Positions 35,612 through 44,614 of a stretch of 64,000 nucleotides of DNA are shown one piece after another. The DNA comes from Winogradskyella bathintestinalis (GTDB lineage: Bacteria; Bacteroidota; Bacteroidia; Flavobacteriales; Flavobacteriaceae): positions 248,001 to 312,000 of the forward strand of contig NZ_JASDDK010000003.1 in NCBI RefSeq assembly GCF_030407435.1, written 5' to 3'. Position 1 is the stretch's first letter; each line of letters opens with the position of its first letter. The notes under the pieces were generated by a model. The model searched no databases. It saw only the letters and a list, made by a program, of their open reading frames with translations, and was not told where the DNA came from. The position numbers and the translations under genes are program-made.

Positions 35612-36889
35612 ATGTCGAAACGTAACATACTTATAACATTTTTTCTCGTTATATTGGTAATAGTCCTGTCTATATATTGGTCTGTAGCTAGTACTGATAA
35701 AATAACATCTAAATCCGTTCTTTATAATATTGAGAATGCGGAAACCACAAATTTTAGAACCTATGATTCTGTGGAGTTATTGCCAAGTGACTTGTACAAG
35801 GCAGACGACGTTAAAAAAGTAATTCAAGGGGAGCAATATCGTGCGGCTTGGTCAGCGAAAATAAAAGTACCGATTGTTTTTTTAGATACTTTAAAAGGTG
35901 GTATGACTATGGTTGAAAAAGGGGGTGGTAAACAAACCCATTCATTAGAAATGCTTGGAGCGGATGGAATTACTTATACATTGCGAAGCGTAAATAAAGA
36001 TGCAAAATTGTTGATTCCTGAGTTCTTAAAATCTTTAAAGTTAGAAAATATAGTCGTTGATGGAATATCTGCACAACATCCATTTGCCGCAATTTTGGCG
36101 GCGGAATTAGCTGAGAAAGCACACGTTTTACATACAAGTCCGCGAATGCTATTCATACCTAAGCAAGAACGATTAGCACACTATAATACCGATTTTGGTA
36201 ACAAATTGTACCTGTTAGAATATGAAACTAAAAGTGAGGTTAATTATACCACACTTAAGAATGTACAAGACATAATAGACACTGATAATTTGCAAGAATT
36301 AAAACTTCAATTAAAAGATTCTCTACATATAGATGCACGCGCTTTAGTGAGAAGCCGCTTGTTTGATATGCTAATTGGCGATTGGGATAGGCATACAAAG
36401 CAATGGGGTTGGGCGATTCAAAAAACGGAACGTGAATATACGGCGATTCCTGTTGCTGGGGATCGAGACAACGCCTTCTTTAAAACGGATGGTTTAATTC
36501 CAACCTTAATTGCTAATAGGCACGTAGTAAAAGAATTAAGATCTTTTGAGAAAGATATCGATTTTATGGAGGGGCTAGTATATCCTTTTGATAATTACTT
36601 TTTGTCTCAAACACCAGAAAGTATTTTTATCGAAGAGGCTGAAAAATTACAATCGAGGCTTACCGATTCAGTATTAAATGCCGCATTAAATGTTTGGCCT
36701 CAAAATATTAGGGATTTAGATGGTGCTGATATTGTATTAAAAATTAAAGAACGACGAGACGATTTGAAAGAATATGCGATTCAATTTTATAAAATAATTC
36801 AAAAAAAAGGCAAAGTTACTAAGCCATTAAAAGGATCTGAAGACTTAGAATTAAGCAATGATTTTATAGGATGTTTTGAATGTGGATGA
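35612..36889 (+). CDS. exported protein with HipA/FAM20-like kinase motifs
   Basis: 425 residues. N-terminal hydrophobic segment (about 8-26) acts as a signal anchor, so the rest is in the periplasm or outside. Seen: a conserved early block (ELLPSDLYKADDVKKVIQGEQYRAAWSAKIKVPIVF, 55-90), a basic/hydrophobic YTLRSVNKD strand, and, in the C-terminal half, IGDWDRHTKQWGW (255-267) and AGDRDNAFFKTDG (282-294). GDWDRH resembles the catalytic loop of HipA/FAM20-type kinases (Asp-Arg-His) and GDRDNAF the metal-binding Asp that follows. The same domain is found attached to metallophosphoesterases in Bacteroidota. Kinase activity is inferred, not shown; substrate unknown. Confidence 0.65.
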   Translation: MSKRNILITFFLVILVIVLSIYWSVASTDKITSKSVLYNIENAETTNFRTYDSVELLPSDLYKADDVKKVIQGEQYRAAWSAKIKVPIVFLDTLKGGMTMVEKGGGKQTHSLEMLGADGITYTLRSVNKDAKLLIPEFLKSLKLENIVVDGISAQHPFAAILAAELAEKAHVLHTSPRMLFIPKQERLAHYNTDFGNKLYLLEYETKSEVNYTTLKNVQDIIDTDNLQELKLQLKDSLHIDARALVRSRLFDMLIGDWDRHTKQWGWAIQKTEREYTAIPVAGDRDNAFFKTDGLIPTLIANRHVVKELRSFEKDIDFMEGLVYPFDNYFLSQTPESIFIEEAEKLQSRLTDSVLNAALNVWPQNIRDLDGADIVLKIKERRDDLKEYAIQFYKIIQKKGKVTKPLKGSEDLELSNDFIGCFECG

Positions 36890-37063
36890 CATCCATAGAG
36901 TTTGAAAGAATCGAATTATTTTGTATTCGTATTATCTCTATAGTGTATATGTGTTTATTAAAGCATTTCACATTTTTAATATGGAACGAAATTTGTTCGT
37001 AACGAAACAGCATATTTTACGACGTATTAGTAGAATGAAAGTTTAATAAAAATTAAAAATGTT

Positions 37064-37386
37064 ATGATACAATTTAAAGGAGCATTAGTTTTAGGCACAA
37101 TATTAGGAGCAGCCGCCGGAGTTTTATTAGCTCCAGATAAAGGAAGCGTCACCAGAGATAAATTAAAAAGGAGGGTAAAGCGATTAAGGATCAGCTTGCA
37201 AATGATTTTTCAGAAGTTAAAGAAGATTTATCTAAAGCAGCAAACTCTGGGAAAGATAAATTTAAACAAGATTTGGAAGATTTTTCTTCAAAATCGAGTT
37301 ATAAAACAGAACAAGCAATCACGTTTCTCGAAAAACAATTAGCGATTCTTAAAGAAAAGAATAAGACTTTTCAGAAGACGAGCTAA
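37064..37386 (+). pseudogene. YtxH-domain membrane protein gene with a -1 frameshift
   Basis: A 37-residue N-terminus ([30 protein letters not shown], one membrane helix, the YtxH signature) breaks at an A5 run (37165-37169). In the -1 frame the expected helical C-terminus continues for 73 codons ([17 protein letters not shown], then [19 protein letters not shown]...) to a TAA at 37384-37386. Reading on in the original frame gives a basic, non-family tail that ends at 37342. One missing A, or a -1 slip on A-AAA, restores a 107-residue protein. It may be a real mutation, a sequencing slip in the homopolymer, or programmed frameshifting. YtxH proteins are general-stress-linked membrane proteins. 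Confidence 0.8.
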
Positions 37387-37548
37387 ATAAATTTTTAATG
37401 AAGCATTACCAAGCGGGCAATAAGGCTTTTTATATTATAAAATATGAGACCAATAATTTATGCTTTATTTATATGGTAGTCATGGCCATATATATACTTT
37501 TTATATAAGGTCATTTTGATTATTTGCTGGTTCTTTTAGGTCATTTTT

Positions 37549-38187
37549 TTACACCAAATTATTTATCAATTCCACATTAACTTCATGTTTACCTGCAAAA
37601 GGTAGTACAATCAATCTATCGTTAAAAAGCGATTGTGCTTTTTCCGATTCTAATTGAATTCTATGCTCATCTAAGTATTCATCTTCAGTTCCATAAATCA
37701 TTTTCACTTTGGTATCTTTAGATAAATACTTAAAATCTTCTGCATCTAATTCTTTAGGAATACCTCCAGAATGTAATATCAACTGATGGCATTGTAAGTT
37801 TCGTTTGGCTAAATATCTCATAGCTATACTGACGCCCTGTGAATACCCGAAAACTATAAGGTTCAAATCCTTATTAATATTCTCAGCTTCTAATACCGCA
37901 TCGAGATAGTTCAAAATATTTTCCATTCCAGTTGCTGTATTATCTCGAGTTAACCAATTTGCTCCAACATGCATTTTGGGTTGAATATAGTATTTACTAG
38001 GAGCTTGAGGTGAAATGATGTAATTTTCATCGGAATTTAAATCTTTAAAATATCTTAAAAAATAACGGCTCATATAACCCATACCGTGAAAAACTAACCA
38101 AACAGTTTTTGTACGTTTGGTTAGCGTATTTAAAGTAGAGTAGGAGTTGCTGGTTGTATATGTGATTTCTTTCTCTTGCGAATTCAT
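37549..38187 (-). CDS. alpha/beta-hydrolase (phospholipase/carboxylesterase type)
   Basis: 212 residues. Catalytic Ser in the nucleophile elbow GYSQG, at about residue 115 (IVFGYSQGVSIAMRYLA), Asp in GTEDEYLDEHRI and His in AGKHEVN near the C-terminus. Opens with VWLVFHGMGYMSRYFLRYF. Length and layout fit the small carboxylesterase family. It is divergent from the hotdog thioesterase gene at 38242, on the edge of the menaquinone cluster, but its motifs do not match MenH. Probably cytosolic; substrate unknown. Confidence 0.8.
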   Translation of the reverse strand: MNSQEKEITYTTSNSYSTLNTLTKRTKTVWLVFHGMGYMSRYFLRYFKDLNSDENYIISPQAPSKYYIQPKMHVGANWLTRDNTATGMENILNYLDAVLEAENINKDLNLIVFGYSQGVSIAMRYLAKRNLQCHQLILHSGGIPKELDAEDFKYLSKDTKVKMIYGTEDEYLDEHRIQLESEKAQSLFNDRLIVLPFAGKHEVNVELINNLV

Positions 38188-38205
38188 TATTCTAGGTGGT
38201 TTCTT

Positions 38206-38213
38206 TATCTTTG
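38206..38213 (+). promoter_or_regulatory. TAnnTTTG -7 element of the hotdog thioesterase - menF - menD unit
   Basis: TATCTTTG, 28 bases before the ATG at 38242. Supports that start rather than an in-frame ATG at 38176 that lies inside the divergent gene. Confidence 0.55.
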
Positions 38214-38241
38214 TATTCCAAGTTTAAAAATACAGTATTCT

Positions 38242-38664
38242 ATGCAATTATCTAAAGAAGACATGCTAGCAAGAGCCAATGCCGCCAGCAAAAACACATT
38301 AATGGAAACCTTAAGTATTGAGATTGTGGATTTTGGTGATGATTTTCTTGTGGCTAGAATGCCTGTAACCTCAAAAGTGCATCAGCCAGATGGTGTTTTA
38401 CATGGTGGAGCAACAGCAGCTTTAGCAGAAAGTGTTGGTAGTTTTGCATCGCATATTTTTATTGATACGGAGAAATTTTTTATTCGCGGACTAGAAATCA
38501 CTGCTAATCATTTAAAAAGTATTAGTGAAGGATATATCTATGCTAAAGCAACGTTTTTACACAAGGGACGTACAACTCAACTTTTGGATATTAGAGTAAC
38601 GGACGACGATGAAAATCTGATTTCAATTTGTCGATTGTCAACCATTTCACTTCCAAAAAAATAA
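38242..38664 (+). CDS. hotdog-fold thioesterase, likely DHNA-CoA thioesterase (MenI type)
   Basis: 140 residues, hotdog fold of the PaaI/YdiI kind. The active-site helix motif GVLHGGATAALAESVGS is at 51-67 (His54, catalytic Glu63). A PaaI-like fold with neighbouring menF (six bases downstream) and menD suggests hydrolysis of 1,4-dihydroxy-2-naphthoyl-CoA, the step done by YdiI in E. coli. That assignment is contextual; phenylacetate-type CoA esters remain possible. Start: ATG 38242 sits 28 bases after a -7 element, whereas 38176 would fall within the divergent hydrolase gene and add a 22-residue unconserved tail. Confidence 0.75.
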   Translation: MQLSKEDMLARANAASKNTLMETLSIEIVDFGDDFLVARMPVTSKVHQPDGVLHGGATAALAESVGSFASHIFIDTEKFFIRGLEITANHLKSISEGYIYAKATFLHKGRTTQLLDIRVTDDDENLISICRLSTISLPKK

Positions 38665-38670
38665 TAAAGA

Positions 38671-39789
38671 ATGAACCACGATTCATTTTTTGAAACTCTA
38701 GAAACACAGTTTACCAATCAATTACCATTTGTGGTTTATAGCAGACCTATAAATTCTGTTGTAAAATGTTGGTTGCAAAAGGATGATGAATTGCATAGCA
38801 CCGAATTTTTTACGGAAAGCGGATTTGTATTTGCACCATTTAATTTATCAGAAAAGAGTATACTTTTTCCAAAGGATAAATGCGAATATTCTGAAATTAG
38901 ATGTGAAAATCTAGAGATTGAATCTGTGGAATCAACTAAAATTACAGTTGATGAATACGATAAAATTAATCATATAAACTTAGTTCTTAAAGGACGAGAA
39001 GCCATTAACAATGGTGATTTAGAAAAAGTAGTCTTATCGCGTTGCGAAACAAAAGTAATTCAAAATAATAACCCCATTTCTATTTTTAAGCAACTCTATA
39101 ATAGTTATAAAAATGCTATGGTTTATTGCTGGTATCATCCAAAAGTGGGATTATGGATTGGTGCTACACCAGAATTGTTATTTAAAACTGAAGGCAAACA
39201 ACTAACCACAATATCGTTAGCCGGTACACAACCATATAAACAAAATTCCGAACCAACGTGGACAGAGAAAGAGTTTGTGGAACAGCAAATTGTTACAGAT
39301 TATATAACACGGCAATTAAAACCATATACAAAACAAATTGAGGTATCTCAAGTGAATACGGTTAGAGCCGGAAAATTATTGCACCTTAAAACTAAAATTA
39401 CAAGTATTATCCATGAAAAAGCGCAATTAAAGTCAATTATTGAAGCCTTGCATCCGACTCCAGCAGTTTGTGGTTTTCCTAAACCTGAAGCAAAGACATT
39501 CATTCTTCAACATGAAAATTATAATCGCGAATTTTATACTGGTTTTTTAGGTGAATTAAATCTGAAAATTTCTAAGACAAGAAATACCAACAGACGAAAT
39601 GTTGAAAATAATGCCTATGCCGTGGTAAAATCACAATCTAATTTTTATGTGAATTTACGCTGCATGCAATTAAAAGGTTCTAATGCCAGTATTTATGTTG
39701 GTGGCGGAATAACAAAAGATTCTAACCCAGAAAAAGAGTGGGAAGAAACCGTTAATAAAACTGCAACTATCGTTAACGTTTTAGATTAA
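38671..39789 (+). CDS. menF: isochorismate synthase
   Basis: 372 residues, chorismate-binding enzyme family. Conserved blocks: GREAINNGDLEKVVLSRCE, GLWIGATPELLF, LAGTQPYKQ, TPAVCGFPKPEA, YTGFLGELN, LRCMQL and IYVGGGITKDSNPEKEWEET. The first part is less conserved, as usual. It makes isochorismate for menD, which is 58 bases downstream of its stop, in a unit that begins with the hotdog thioesterase. A salicylate-synthase role is unlikely because menD follows. Confidence 0.92.
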   Translation: MNHDSFFETLETQFTNQLPFVVYSRPINSVVKCWLQKDDELHSTEFFTESGFVFAPFNLSEKSILFPKDKCEYSEIRCENLEIESVESTKITVDEYDKINHINLVLKGREAINNGDLEKVVLSRCETKVIQNNNPISIFKQLYNSYKNAMVYCWYHPKVGLWIGATPELLFKTEGKQLTTISLAGTQPYKQNSEPTWTEKEFVEQQIVTDYITRQLKPYTKQIEVSQVNTVRAGKLLHLKTKITSIIHEKAQLKSIIEALHPTPAVCGFPKPEAKTFILQHENYNREFYTGFLGELNLKISKTRNTNRRNVENNAYAVVKSQSNFYVNLRCMQLKGSNASIYVGGGITKDSNPEKEWEETVNKTATIVNVLD

Positions 39790-39847
39790 AATAATTAAAT
39801 TTTAAAAAAAAATGTTTTTTCCTTTTGAAAAGACGGAAGATGGGCTT

Positions 39848-41608
39848 ATGAAATATTCCAAAATCCCTTTATCGCAAACTATCGTCACGTTATGTAAAAC
39901 ACATAATATAAAGCATATTGTTATTTCCCCAGGCAGTAGAAATGCCCCTTTAACCATTGGTTTTACACACGATGTTTTTTTTAACTGTTACAGTATTGTT
40001 GATGAACGTTGTGCCGCATTTTTTGCTTTAGGTATAGCACAGCAATTGCAAGAACCTGTAGCCTTGCTTTGTACTTCGGGTAGTGCATTACTCAATTATT
40101 ATCCAGCGGTTGCAGAAGCGTTTTATAGTAATATTCCACTTGTAGTTTTATCTGCAGATAGACCAAAACATTTAATAGATATTGGTGACGGACAAACCAT
40201 TAAGCAAAAAAACGTTTATGGGGATCATGCTATATATAGTGCAAATTTAAAGCTCGATTTAAAAGAAACAGAGAATGCACAGTTGGCAAGCGAAATGCCA
40301 ATAATTAAAAGTCTTGAAAATAAATTAGAACGATTTTTAGGGCTTCAAAAAGATATTCAGACTTATAACGAATCTGAAATTCACGATGCTTTGACTGTTG
40401 CTAAATTAAATTCAGGACCAGTTCATATTAATTGCCCCTTTGATGAACCGCTATATGAAACCGTGGAAGATTTAGATATAAACCCCAAGCCTTTTAAAAT
40501 TCAAACACGACAAGAAAAAGTCGATGATTTTGAAATTAAAAGTCTACTCGATGTTTGGCATAGCGCAAAACGAAAGATGATTCTGGTTGGTGTATTACAG
40601 CCTGATGCTATTGAAACAAAATGGATTCAGGAAATAGCTGATGATGATAGTATAATTGTGTTTACAGAAACGACATCTAATTTGCATCATCAAGACTTCT
40701 TCCCTGGTATTGATAAAATAATAGCTCCTTTAGATGAAAACGGTTTTAAAGCGCTTCAACCAGAAGTTTTGCTCACCTTTGGGGGTTTAATTGTTTCAAA
40801 AAAAATTAAATCCTTTCTAAGAACCTATAAACCAGAATACCATTGGCATGTTGATTTATACAGGGCTAATGACACTTTTTTCTGTTTAGACAAACATATA
40901 AAGTTACGACCTAATACATTCTTATCCGCATTTTTACCGCAAGTAACACATCACACTAAAAGTAATTATAAATCGATATGGTTAGAGGTTCGACAAAGAA
41001 GACGGAAACTTCAAGCCAATTATTTAGAACATTTACCGTTTTCCGATTTTACCGTATTCAGTACCATTCTAAAAAGGTTGCCAAAAAAAAGTCAATTACA
41101 GGTTGGCAATAGTTCTGCTATTCGCTACACCCAATTATTTAAAATGCCAAAAAGTGTTGAAGTTTTTTGTAATAGAGGCACCAGTGGAATAGACGGAAGT
41201 ACAAGTACAGCTATTGGAGCCGCAGTGGCTAGGCAAAAACAAATTACCTTTATTACTGGTGATATAAGTTTCTTTTATGATAGTAATGCCTTGTGGAATA
41301 ATTATATTCCAAATACGTTTAGAATTATAATTATTAATAATGAAGGAGGCGGTATTTTTAGAATTCTTCCGGGTCATAAAGACACAGAAAATTTTGATAC
41401 TTTTTTTGAAACCAAGCACCATTTAAAAGCGAAACAACTTTGCGACATGTATAATTTAGATTATATGGAGGCTTCAGATGAGACATCGTTATTAACATAT
41501 TTAGAGGACTTTTATGAGGTTAGTGACAGACCGAGATTATTGGAGATATCCACTCCTTCCGTCGTAAATGATAGAATTCTTCTCGATTATTTTGAAAACA
41601 TCAAATAA
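39848..41608 (+). CDS. menD: 2-succinyl-5-enolpyruvyl-6-hydroxy-3-cyclohexene-1-carboxylate synthase
   Basis: 586 residues, thiamine-diphosphate enzyme that joins isochorismate and 2-oxoglutarate. Seen: ISPGSRNAPLTIGF with the catalytic Glu region (IVDERCAAFFALG) and a C-terminal TPP-binding half with TGDISFFYDSNALWN (GDI...N pattern) and RGTSGIDGSTSTAIGAA. The start is ATG at 39848 (MKYSKIPLSQTIV, the family opening); an upstream in-frame ATG at 39812 would add twelve unconserved residues. End of the cotranscribed unit that starts with the hotdog gene. Confidence 0.92.
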   Translation: MKYSKIPLSQTIVTLCKTHNIKHIVISPGSRNAPLTIGFTHDVFFNCYSIVDERCAAFFALGIAQQLQEPVALLCTSGSALLNYYPAVAEAFYSNIPLVVLSADRPKHLIDIGDGQTIKQKNVYGDHAIYSANLKLDLKETENAQLASEMPIIKSLENKLERFLGLQKDIQTYNESEIHDALTVAKLNSGPVHINCPFDEPLYETVEDLDINPKPFKIQTRQEKVDDFEIKSLLDVWHSAKRKMILVGVLQPDAIETKWIQEIADDDSIIVFTETTSNLHHQDFFPGIDKIIAPLDENGFKALQPEVLLTFGGLIVSKKIKSFLRTYKPEYHWHVDLYRANDTFFCLDKHIKLRPNTFLSAFLPQVTHHTKSNYKSIWLEVRQRRRKLQANYLEHLPFSDFTVFSTILKRLPKKSQLQVGNSSAIRYTQLFKMPKSVEVFCNRGTSGIDGSTSTAIGAAVARQKQITFITGDISFFYDSNALWNNYIPNTFRIIIINNEGGGIFRILPGHKDTENFDTFFETKHHLKAKQLCDMYNLDYMEASDETSLLTYLEDFYEVSDRPRLLEISTPSVVNDRILLDYFENIK

Positions 41609-41717
41609 TTAATGTTTACTTAAAGTATCGTTAAGATGTGACTTTACCGTTTTTGGAGTTTCTAAAAAATAGTTATATTTAAGGAAACTAATTATTTAAT
41701 TTAAAACGGAAACTACA

Positions 41718-42059
41718 ATGAGTAAAAGAGATGATTTAATCGAAAAATATGCAGCAGATTTAAAAGATAAATGTGGAATTACTGCAGATATGGATTTACT
41801 AACTAATGTAACAATTGGTTTAGGTCCTTCTGTTTATAATGCTGACTCTTCAACGGTTTCTGGGTCTGATGATAAAGAATTAGCCACAGTTAAAAATAAC
41901 TTTTTAATAAATAAATTAGGATTAAAAGAAGGTGCTGATTTAGATAAAGGCATTGATACGGTAATGGATATTTACGGAAAATCCAACAGATCAAAATATA
42001 GAGTTGTCGTTTATTATTTATTAACGAAGCATTTTAATAAAGAAGCAGTTTACAAATAA
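41718..42059 (+). CDS. DUF2853-family protein
   Basis: 113 residues, small acidic and mostly helical protein (MSKRDDLIEKYAADLKDKCGITADMDLLTNVTIGLGPSVYN). It matches the DUF2853 family, for which no function is known. No signal peptide or membrane segment. A good intrinsic terminator follows. It lies between menD and the CvfB gene but has its own upstream region, so it is not necessarily part of a menaquinone unit. Confidence 0.8.
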   Translation: MSKRDDLIEKYAADLKDKCGITADMDLLTNVTIGLGPSVYNADSSTVSGSDDKELATVKNNFLINKLGLKEGADLDKGIDTVMDIYGKSNRSKYRVVVYYLLTKHFNKEAVYK

Positions 42060-42081
42060 AAGCTGTTTAAACATATGTAAT

Positions 42082-42117
42082 AAGCACTGTAATTTAGTAA
42101 TTGTAGTGCTTTTTTTA
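42082..42117 (+). terminator. intrinsic terminator after the DUF2853 gene
   Basis: AAGCACT and AGTGCTT pair, with TAATT/AATT in an inner stem, followed by a run of seven T. Confidence 0.85.
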
Positions 42118-42175
42118 TACAGCATAATATGTAATATCTATAAAATTTATTTTCCACATCTATTTAAAATATCAA

Positions 42176-42183
42176 TACCTTTG
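42176..42183 (+). promoter_or_regulatory. TAnnTTTG -7 element very close to the CvfB start codon
   Basis: TACCTTTG ends four bases before the ATG at 42188. With the usual spacing of this element to the transcript start, the mRNA would begin at or near the start codon. Confidence 0.5.
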
Positions 42184-42187
42184 CAAC

Positions 42188-43018
42188 ATGATACACTTAG
42201 GAGAATACAATACATTAGAAATTTTAAGAGATACAGAACCTGGTTTGTTTTTAGGAGATGGAAATGAAGGAGAGGTACTTTTACCTAACAGATATGTGCC
42301 AAAGGAATTTGAAATTGGTGATAAAATTGAAGTATTTGTATATCTCGACAATGAAGAACGACCTGTTGCAACCACAGATCAGCCTTATATAAAAAATGGT
42401 GATTTTGCTTTATTACGTTGTAATCAGGTAACCGATTTTGGCGCATTTTTAGATTGGGGATTAGTTAAGGAATTGTTTTGCCCGTTTAAAGAACAGGCAT
42501 TTAAAATGAAAGCAGGCGGTTGGTATTTAGTGTATTGTTACCTTGATGACGAAACCGAACGCTTAGTCGCATCGAGTAAAACCAATAGCTTTTTAGATAA
42601 TAAAGAATTAACTGTTGCTCAGTTTGATGAGGTGGATTTAATTGTTTCTCATCCATCAGAATTGGGTATGAATGTTATTGTTAATAAAACCCATTTAGGC
42701 CTTATTTTTAACGATGATATTTTTAAAGATATTAGCGTTGGCGATCGATTGAAAGGTATTGTAAAAAAGGTTAGACCAGATAATAAATTGGATATTTCCT
42801 TAAATCAAATCGGATACAGAAATATAGAACCAAATGCTGAGCATATTTTAAACGAACTGCATGATAATGGTGGATTTATACCTCTACATGATAAATCTGA
42901 TCCAGAGGCTATTAAAACGCAACTTCAAATGAGTAAGAAAAGTTTTAAGAAAGCCATTGGTACACTATATAAAGATCGCCAAATCACCATTGAGTCGGAT
43001 GGTATCCGTTTAGTTTAA
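42188..43018 (+). CDS. S1 RNA-binding protein, CvfB-like
   Basis: 276 residues. Three S1-type OB folds in a row (about 1-65, 70-145 and 145-215: the last contains DDIFKDISVGDRLKGIVKKVRPDNKLDISL) and a C-terminal winged-helix (about 225-276). This is the CvfB/YitL architecture, RNA binding with effects on virulence gene expression in Staphylococcus aureus; the role in flavobacteria is unknown. Start MIHLGEYNTLEI matches the family, although the -7 element lies only four bases away. Confidence 0.85.
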   Translation: MIHLGEYNTLEILRDTEPGLFLGDGNEGEVLLPNRYVPKEFEIGDKIEVFVYLDNEERPVATTDQPYIKNGDFALLRCNQVTDFGAFLDWGLVKELFCPFKEQAFKMKAGGWYLVYCYLDDETERLVASSKTNSFLDNKELTVAQFDEVDLIVSHPSELGMNVIVNKTHLGLIFNDDIFKDISVGDRLKGIVKKVRPDNKLDISLNQIGYRNIEPNAEHILNELHDNGGFIPLHDKSDPEAIKTQLQMSKKSFKKAIGTLYKDRQITIESDGIRLV

Positions 43019-43221
43019 TGTATAACTGCATGCTTTTTTGACGCCTATTAATTCATTATCTGGCGCTATCTAATATCAATTGTATAAGTAAATCGTACGG
43101 TTTGTTTTATACATAGACAATATTAATGGCTACGCTTTCATTAATTTTTGTCATTATGATAAAGAGTATTCATATCAGTAATCGTATTTCTATTAATCTG
43201 TTCTGAATTAATAAATCATTT

Positions 43222-43620
43222 TTAAGACAAATTTTCTTTTACCCAATTTATAGCATAATCTAAATCTTTAAATGCTTTTCTATTGTAGGTAAAAAAATGA
43301 TTTTCTATTTCAAACACCCTTTCTGTTAAACTATTATAGATAACTAAGGCATAAACCTTTAAATTTGGAAATTCTTTATTAAATAAATTTGCATCATTCA
43401 AATTTATAGAATACGAATGGCTTCTGTTGGCGATATAACCAAATGGTTTTTCTTTAAAATAGTTTTTAATCAAGAGAGCAACTTCATAAAAAGTTTTAAA
43501 ATCGACATCTACACCTTCATCAAAATTGGTCACTACAAAATTTTCAAAAATATAAATATCACCTAAATTAGTATTATGTGTTTGGTACTCATCATTTAAT
43601 GAGTCAAGGAAATTAATCAT
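43222..43620 (-). CDS. small conserved hypothetical protein (STAS/SpoIIAA-like)
   Basis: 132 residues, mixed alpha/beta, no signal or membrane segment. The pattern of strands and helices (GDIYIFENFVVTNF, then a helix EVALLIKNYFKE, then GYIANRSHSYSI, then NLKVYALVIYN, then a C-terminal helix DLDYAINWVKENL) resembles the STAS/SpoIIAA-like fold that is common in Flavobacteriaceae. No function is known. It is the only minus-strand gene between menD and menB. Confidence 0.6.
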   Translation of the reverse strand: MINFLDSLNDEYQTHNTNLGDIYIFENFVVTNFDEGVDVDFKTFYEVALLIKNYFKEKPFGYIANRSHSYSINLNDANLFNKEFPNLKVYALVIYNSLTERVFEIENHFFTYNRKAFKDLDYAINWVKENLS

Positions 43621-43732
43621 TAAGGGTTAGGATTATATTAACAGGGTTAGGATTAAATAATAAAGAGTAAATATATACTATAGCCGAGAAAAATCAAACA
43701 AATTTACCTTTAGACCCTTGTTAATAATTCCT

Positions 43733-43740
43733 TATTTTTG
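43733..43740 (+). promoter_or_regulatory. TAnnTTTG -7 element of menB
   Basis: TATTTTTG, twenty bases before the ATG at 43760. It shows that the menB-menA pair is transcribed from its own promoter, and that the in-frame ATG at 43718 lies upstream of the transcript start. Confidence 0.55.
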
Positions 43741-43759
43741 CTCTCTAAAACATAAAATA

Positions 43760-44599
43760 ATGAGCTCTATAGATTGGAAAGTTGCCAAGACTTATGAAGA
43801 TATAACGTATCATAAATGCAACGGAGTTGCTAGAATTGCCTTCAACAGACCAGACATAAGAAATGCATTTAGACCGAAAACGACTTCTGAGCTTTATGAT
43901 GCATTTTACGATGCAGGTGAAGACGTAAATATTGGTGTCATACTTTTAAGTGCTGAGGGGCCTTCTTCTAAAGACGGCATTTGGAGCTTTTGTTCAGGTG
44001 GAGATCAAAAAGCTAGAGGACATCAAGGATATGTTGGTGAGGATGGTTACCACCGTTTAAATATTTTAGAAGTACAACGCCTTATTCGATTTATGCCCAA
44101 AGCCGTTATTGCTGTTGTGCCAGGTTGGGCAGTCGGTGGAGGCCATAGTTTACATGTGGTTTGCGATTTAACTTTAGCCAGTAAAGAACACGCTATATTT
44201 AAACAAACAGATGCAGATGTTACGAGTTTTGATGGTGGCTATGGATCTGCATATTTAGCGAAAATGGTTGGTCAGAAAAAAGCTAGAGAAATATTTTTCT
44301 TGGGCAGAAATTATTCGGCTCAAGAAGCTTATGAAATGGGTATGGTAAACGCTGTGATTCCTCATAACGAATTAGAGACTACTGCTTATGAGTGGGCACA
44401 AGAAATATTAGCAAAGTCGCCAACATCTATAAAAATGTTGAAATTTGCCATGAATCTTACTGATGATGGTATGGTTGGTCAACAAGTATTTGCTGGTGAA
44501 GCCACACGATTAGCTTATATGACGGACGAAGCTAAAGAAGGTAGAGACGCCTTTTTAGAAAAAAGAAAACCGAATTTTCCTAAAAAATGGATTCCATAA
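43760..44599 (+). CDS. menB: 1,4-dihydroxy-2-naphthoyl-CoA synthase
   Basis: 279 residues, crotonase superfamily. Seen: ITYHKCNGVARIAFNRPDIRNAFRP, then SFCSGGDQKARG (oxyanion hole, Gly), VPGWAVGGGHSLHVVCDL, and the substrate-specific FDGGYGSAYLAKMVGQKKAREIFFLGR. These are MenB hallmarks (cyclisation of o-succinylbenzoyl-CoA). The start is ATG 43760, downstream of the -7 element; an ATG at 43718 would add 14 unlikely residues. menA follows after 15 bases. Confidence 0.93.
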   Translation: MSSIDWKVAKTYEDITYHKCNGVARIAFNRPDIRNAFRPKTTSELYDAFYDAGEDVNIGVILLSAEGPSSKDGIWSFCSGGDQKARGHQGYVGEDGYHRLNILEVQRLIRFMPKAVIAVVPGWAVGGGHSLHVVCDLTLASKEHAIFKQTDADVTSFDGGYGSAYLAKMVGQKKAREIFFLGRNYSAQEAYEMGMVNAVIPHNELETTAYEWAQEILAKSPTSIKMLKFAMNLTDDGMVGQQVFAGEATRLAYMTDEAKEGRDAFLEKRKPNFPKKWIP

Positions 44600-44614
44600 T
44601 TTAAAGCGGGTTAA

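Noticed and set aside
37549..38187. Alpha/beta-hydrolase next to the men genes as MenH (SHCHC synthase)
   Set aside because: It is on the opposite strand and its N-terminal and Ser motif layout fit small carboxylesterases; length 212 is short for MenH. Context alone is not enough.
38176..38241. Earlier in-frame ATG for the hotdog thioesterase
   Set aside because: It starts inside the divergent hydrolase gene and before the -7 element; the added 22 residues are not family-like.
43718..43759. Earlier ATG for menB
   Set aside because: Lies upstream of the -7 element at 43733-43740 and codes for a non-conserved extension.
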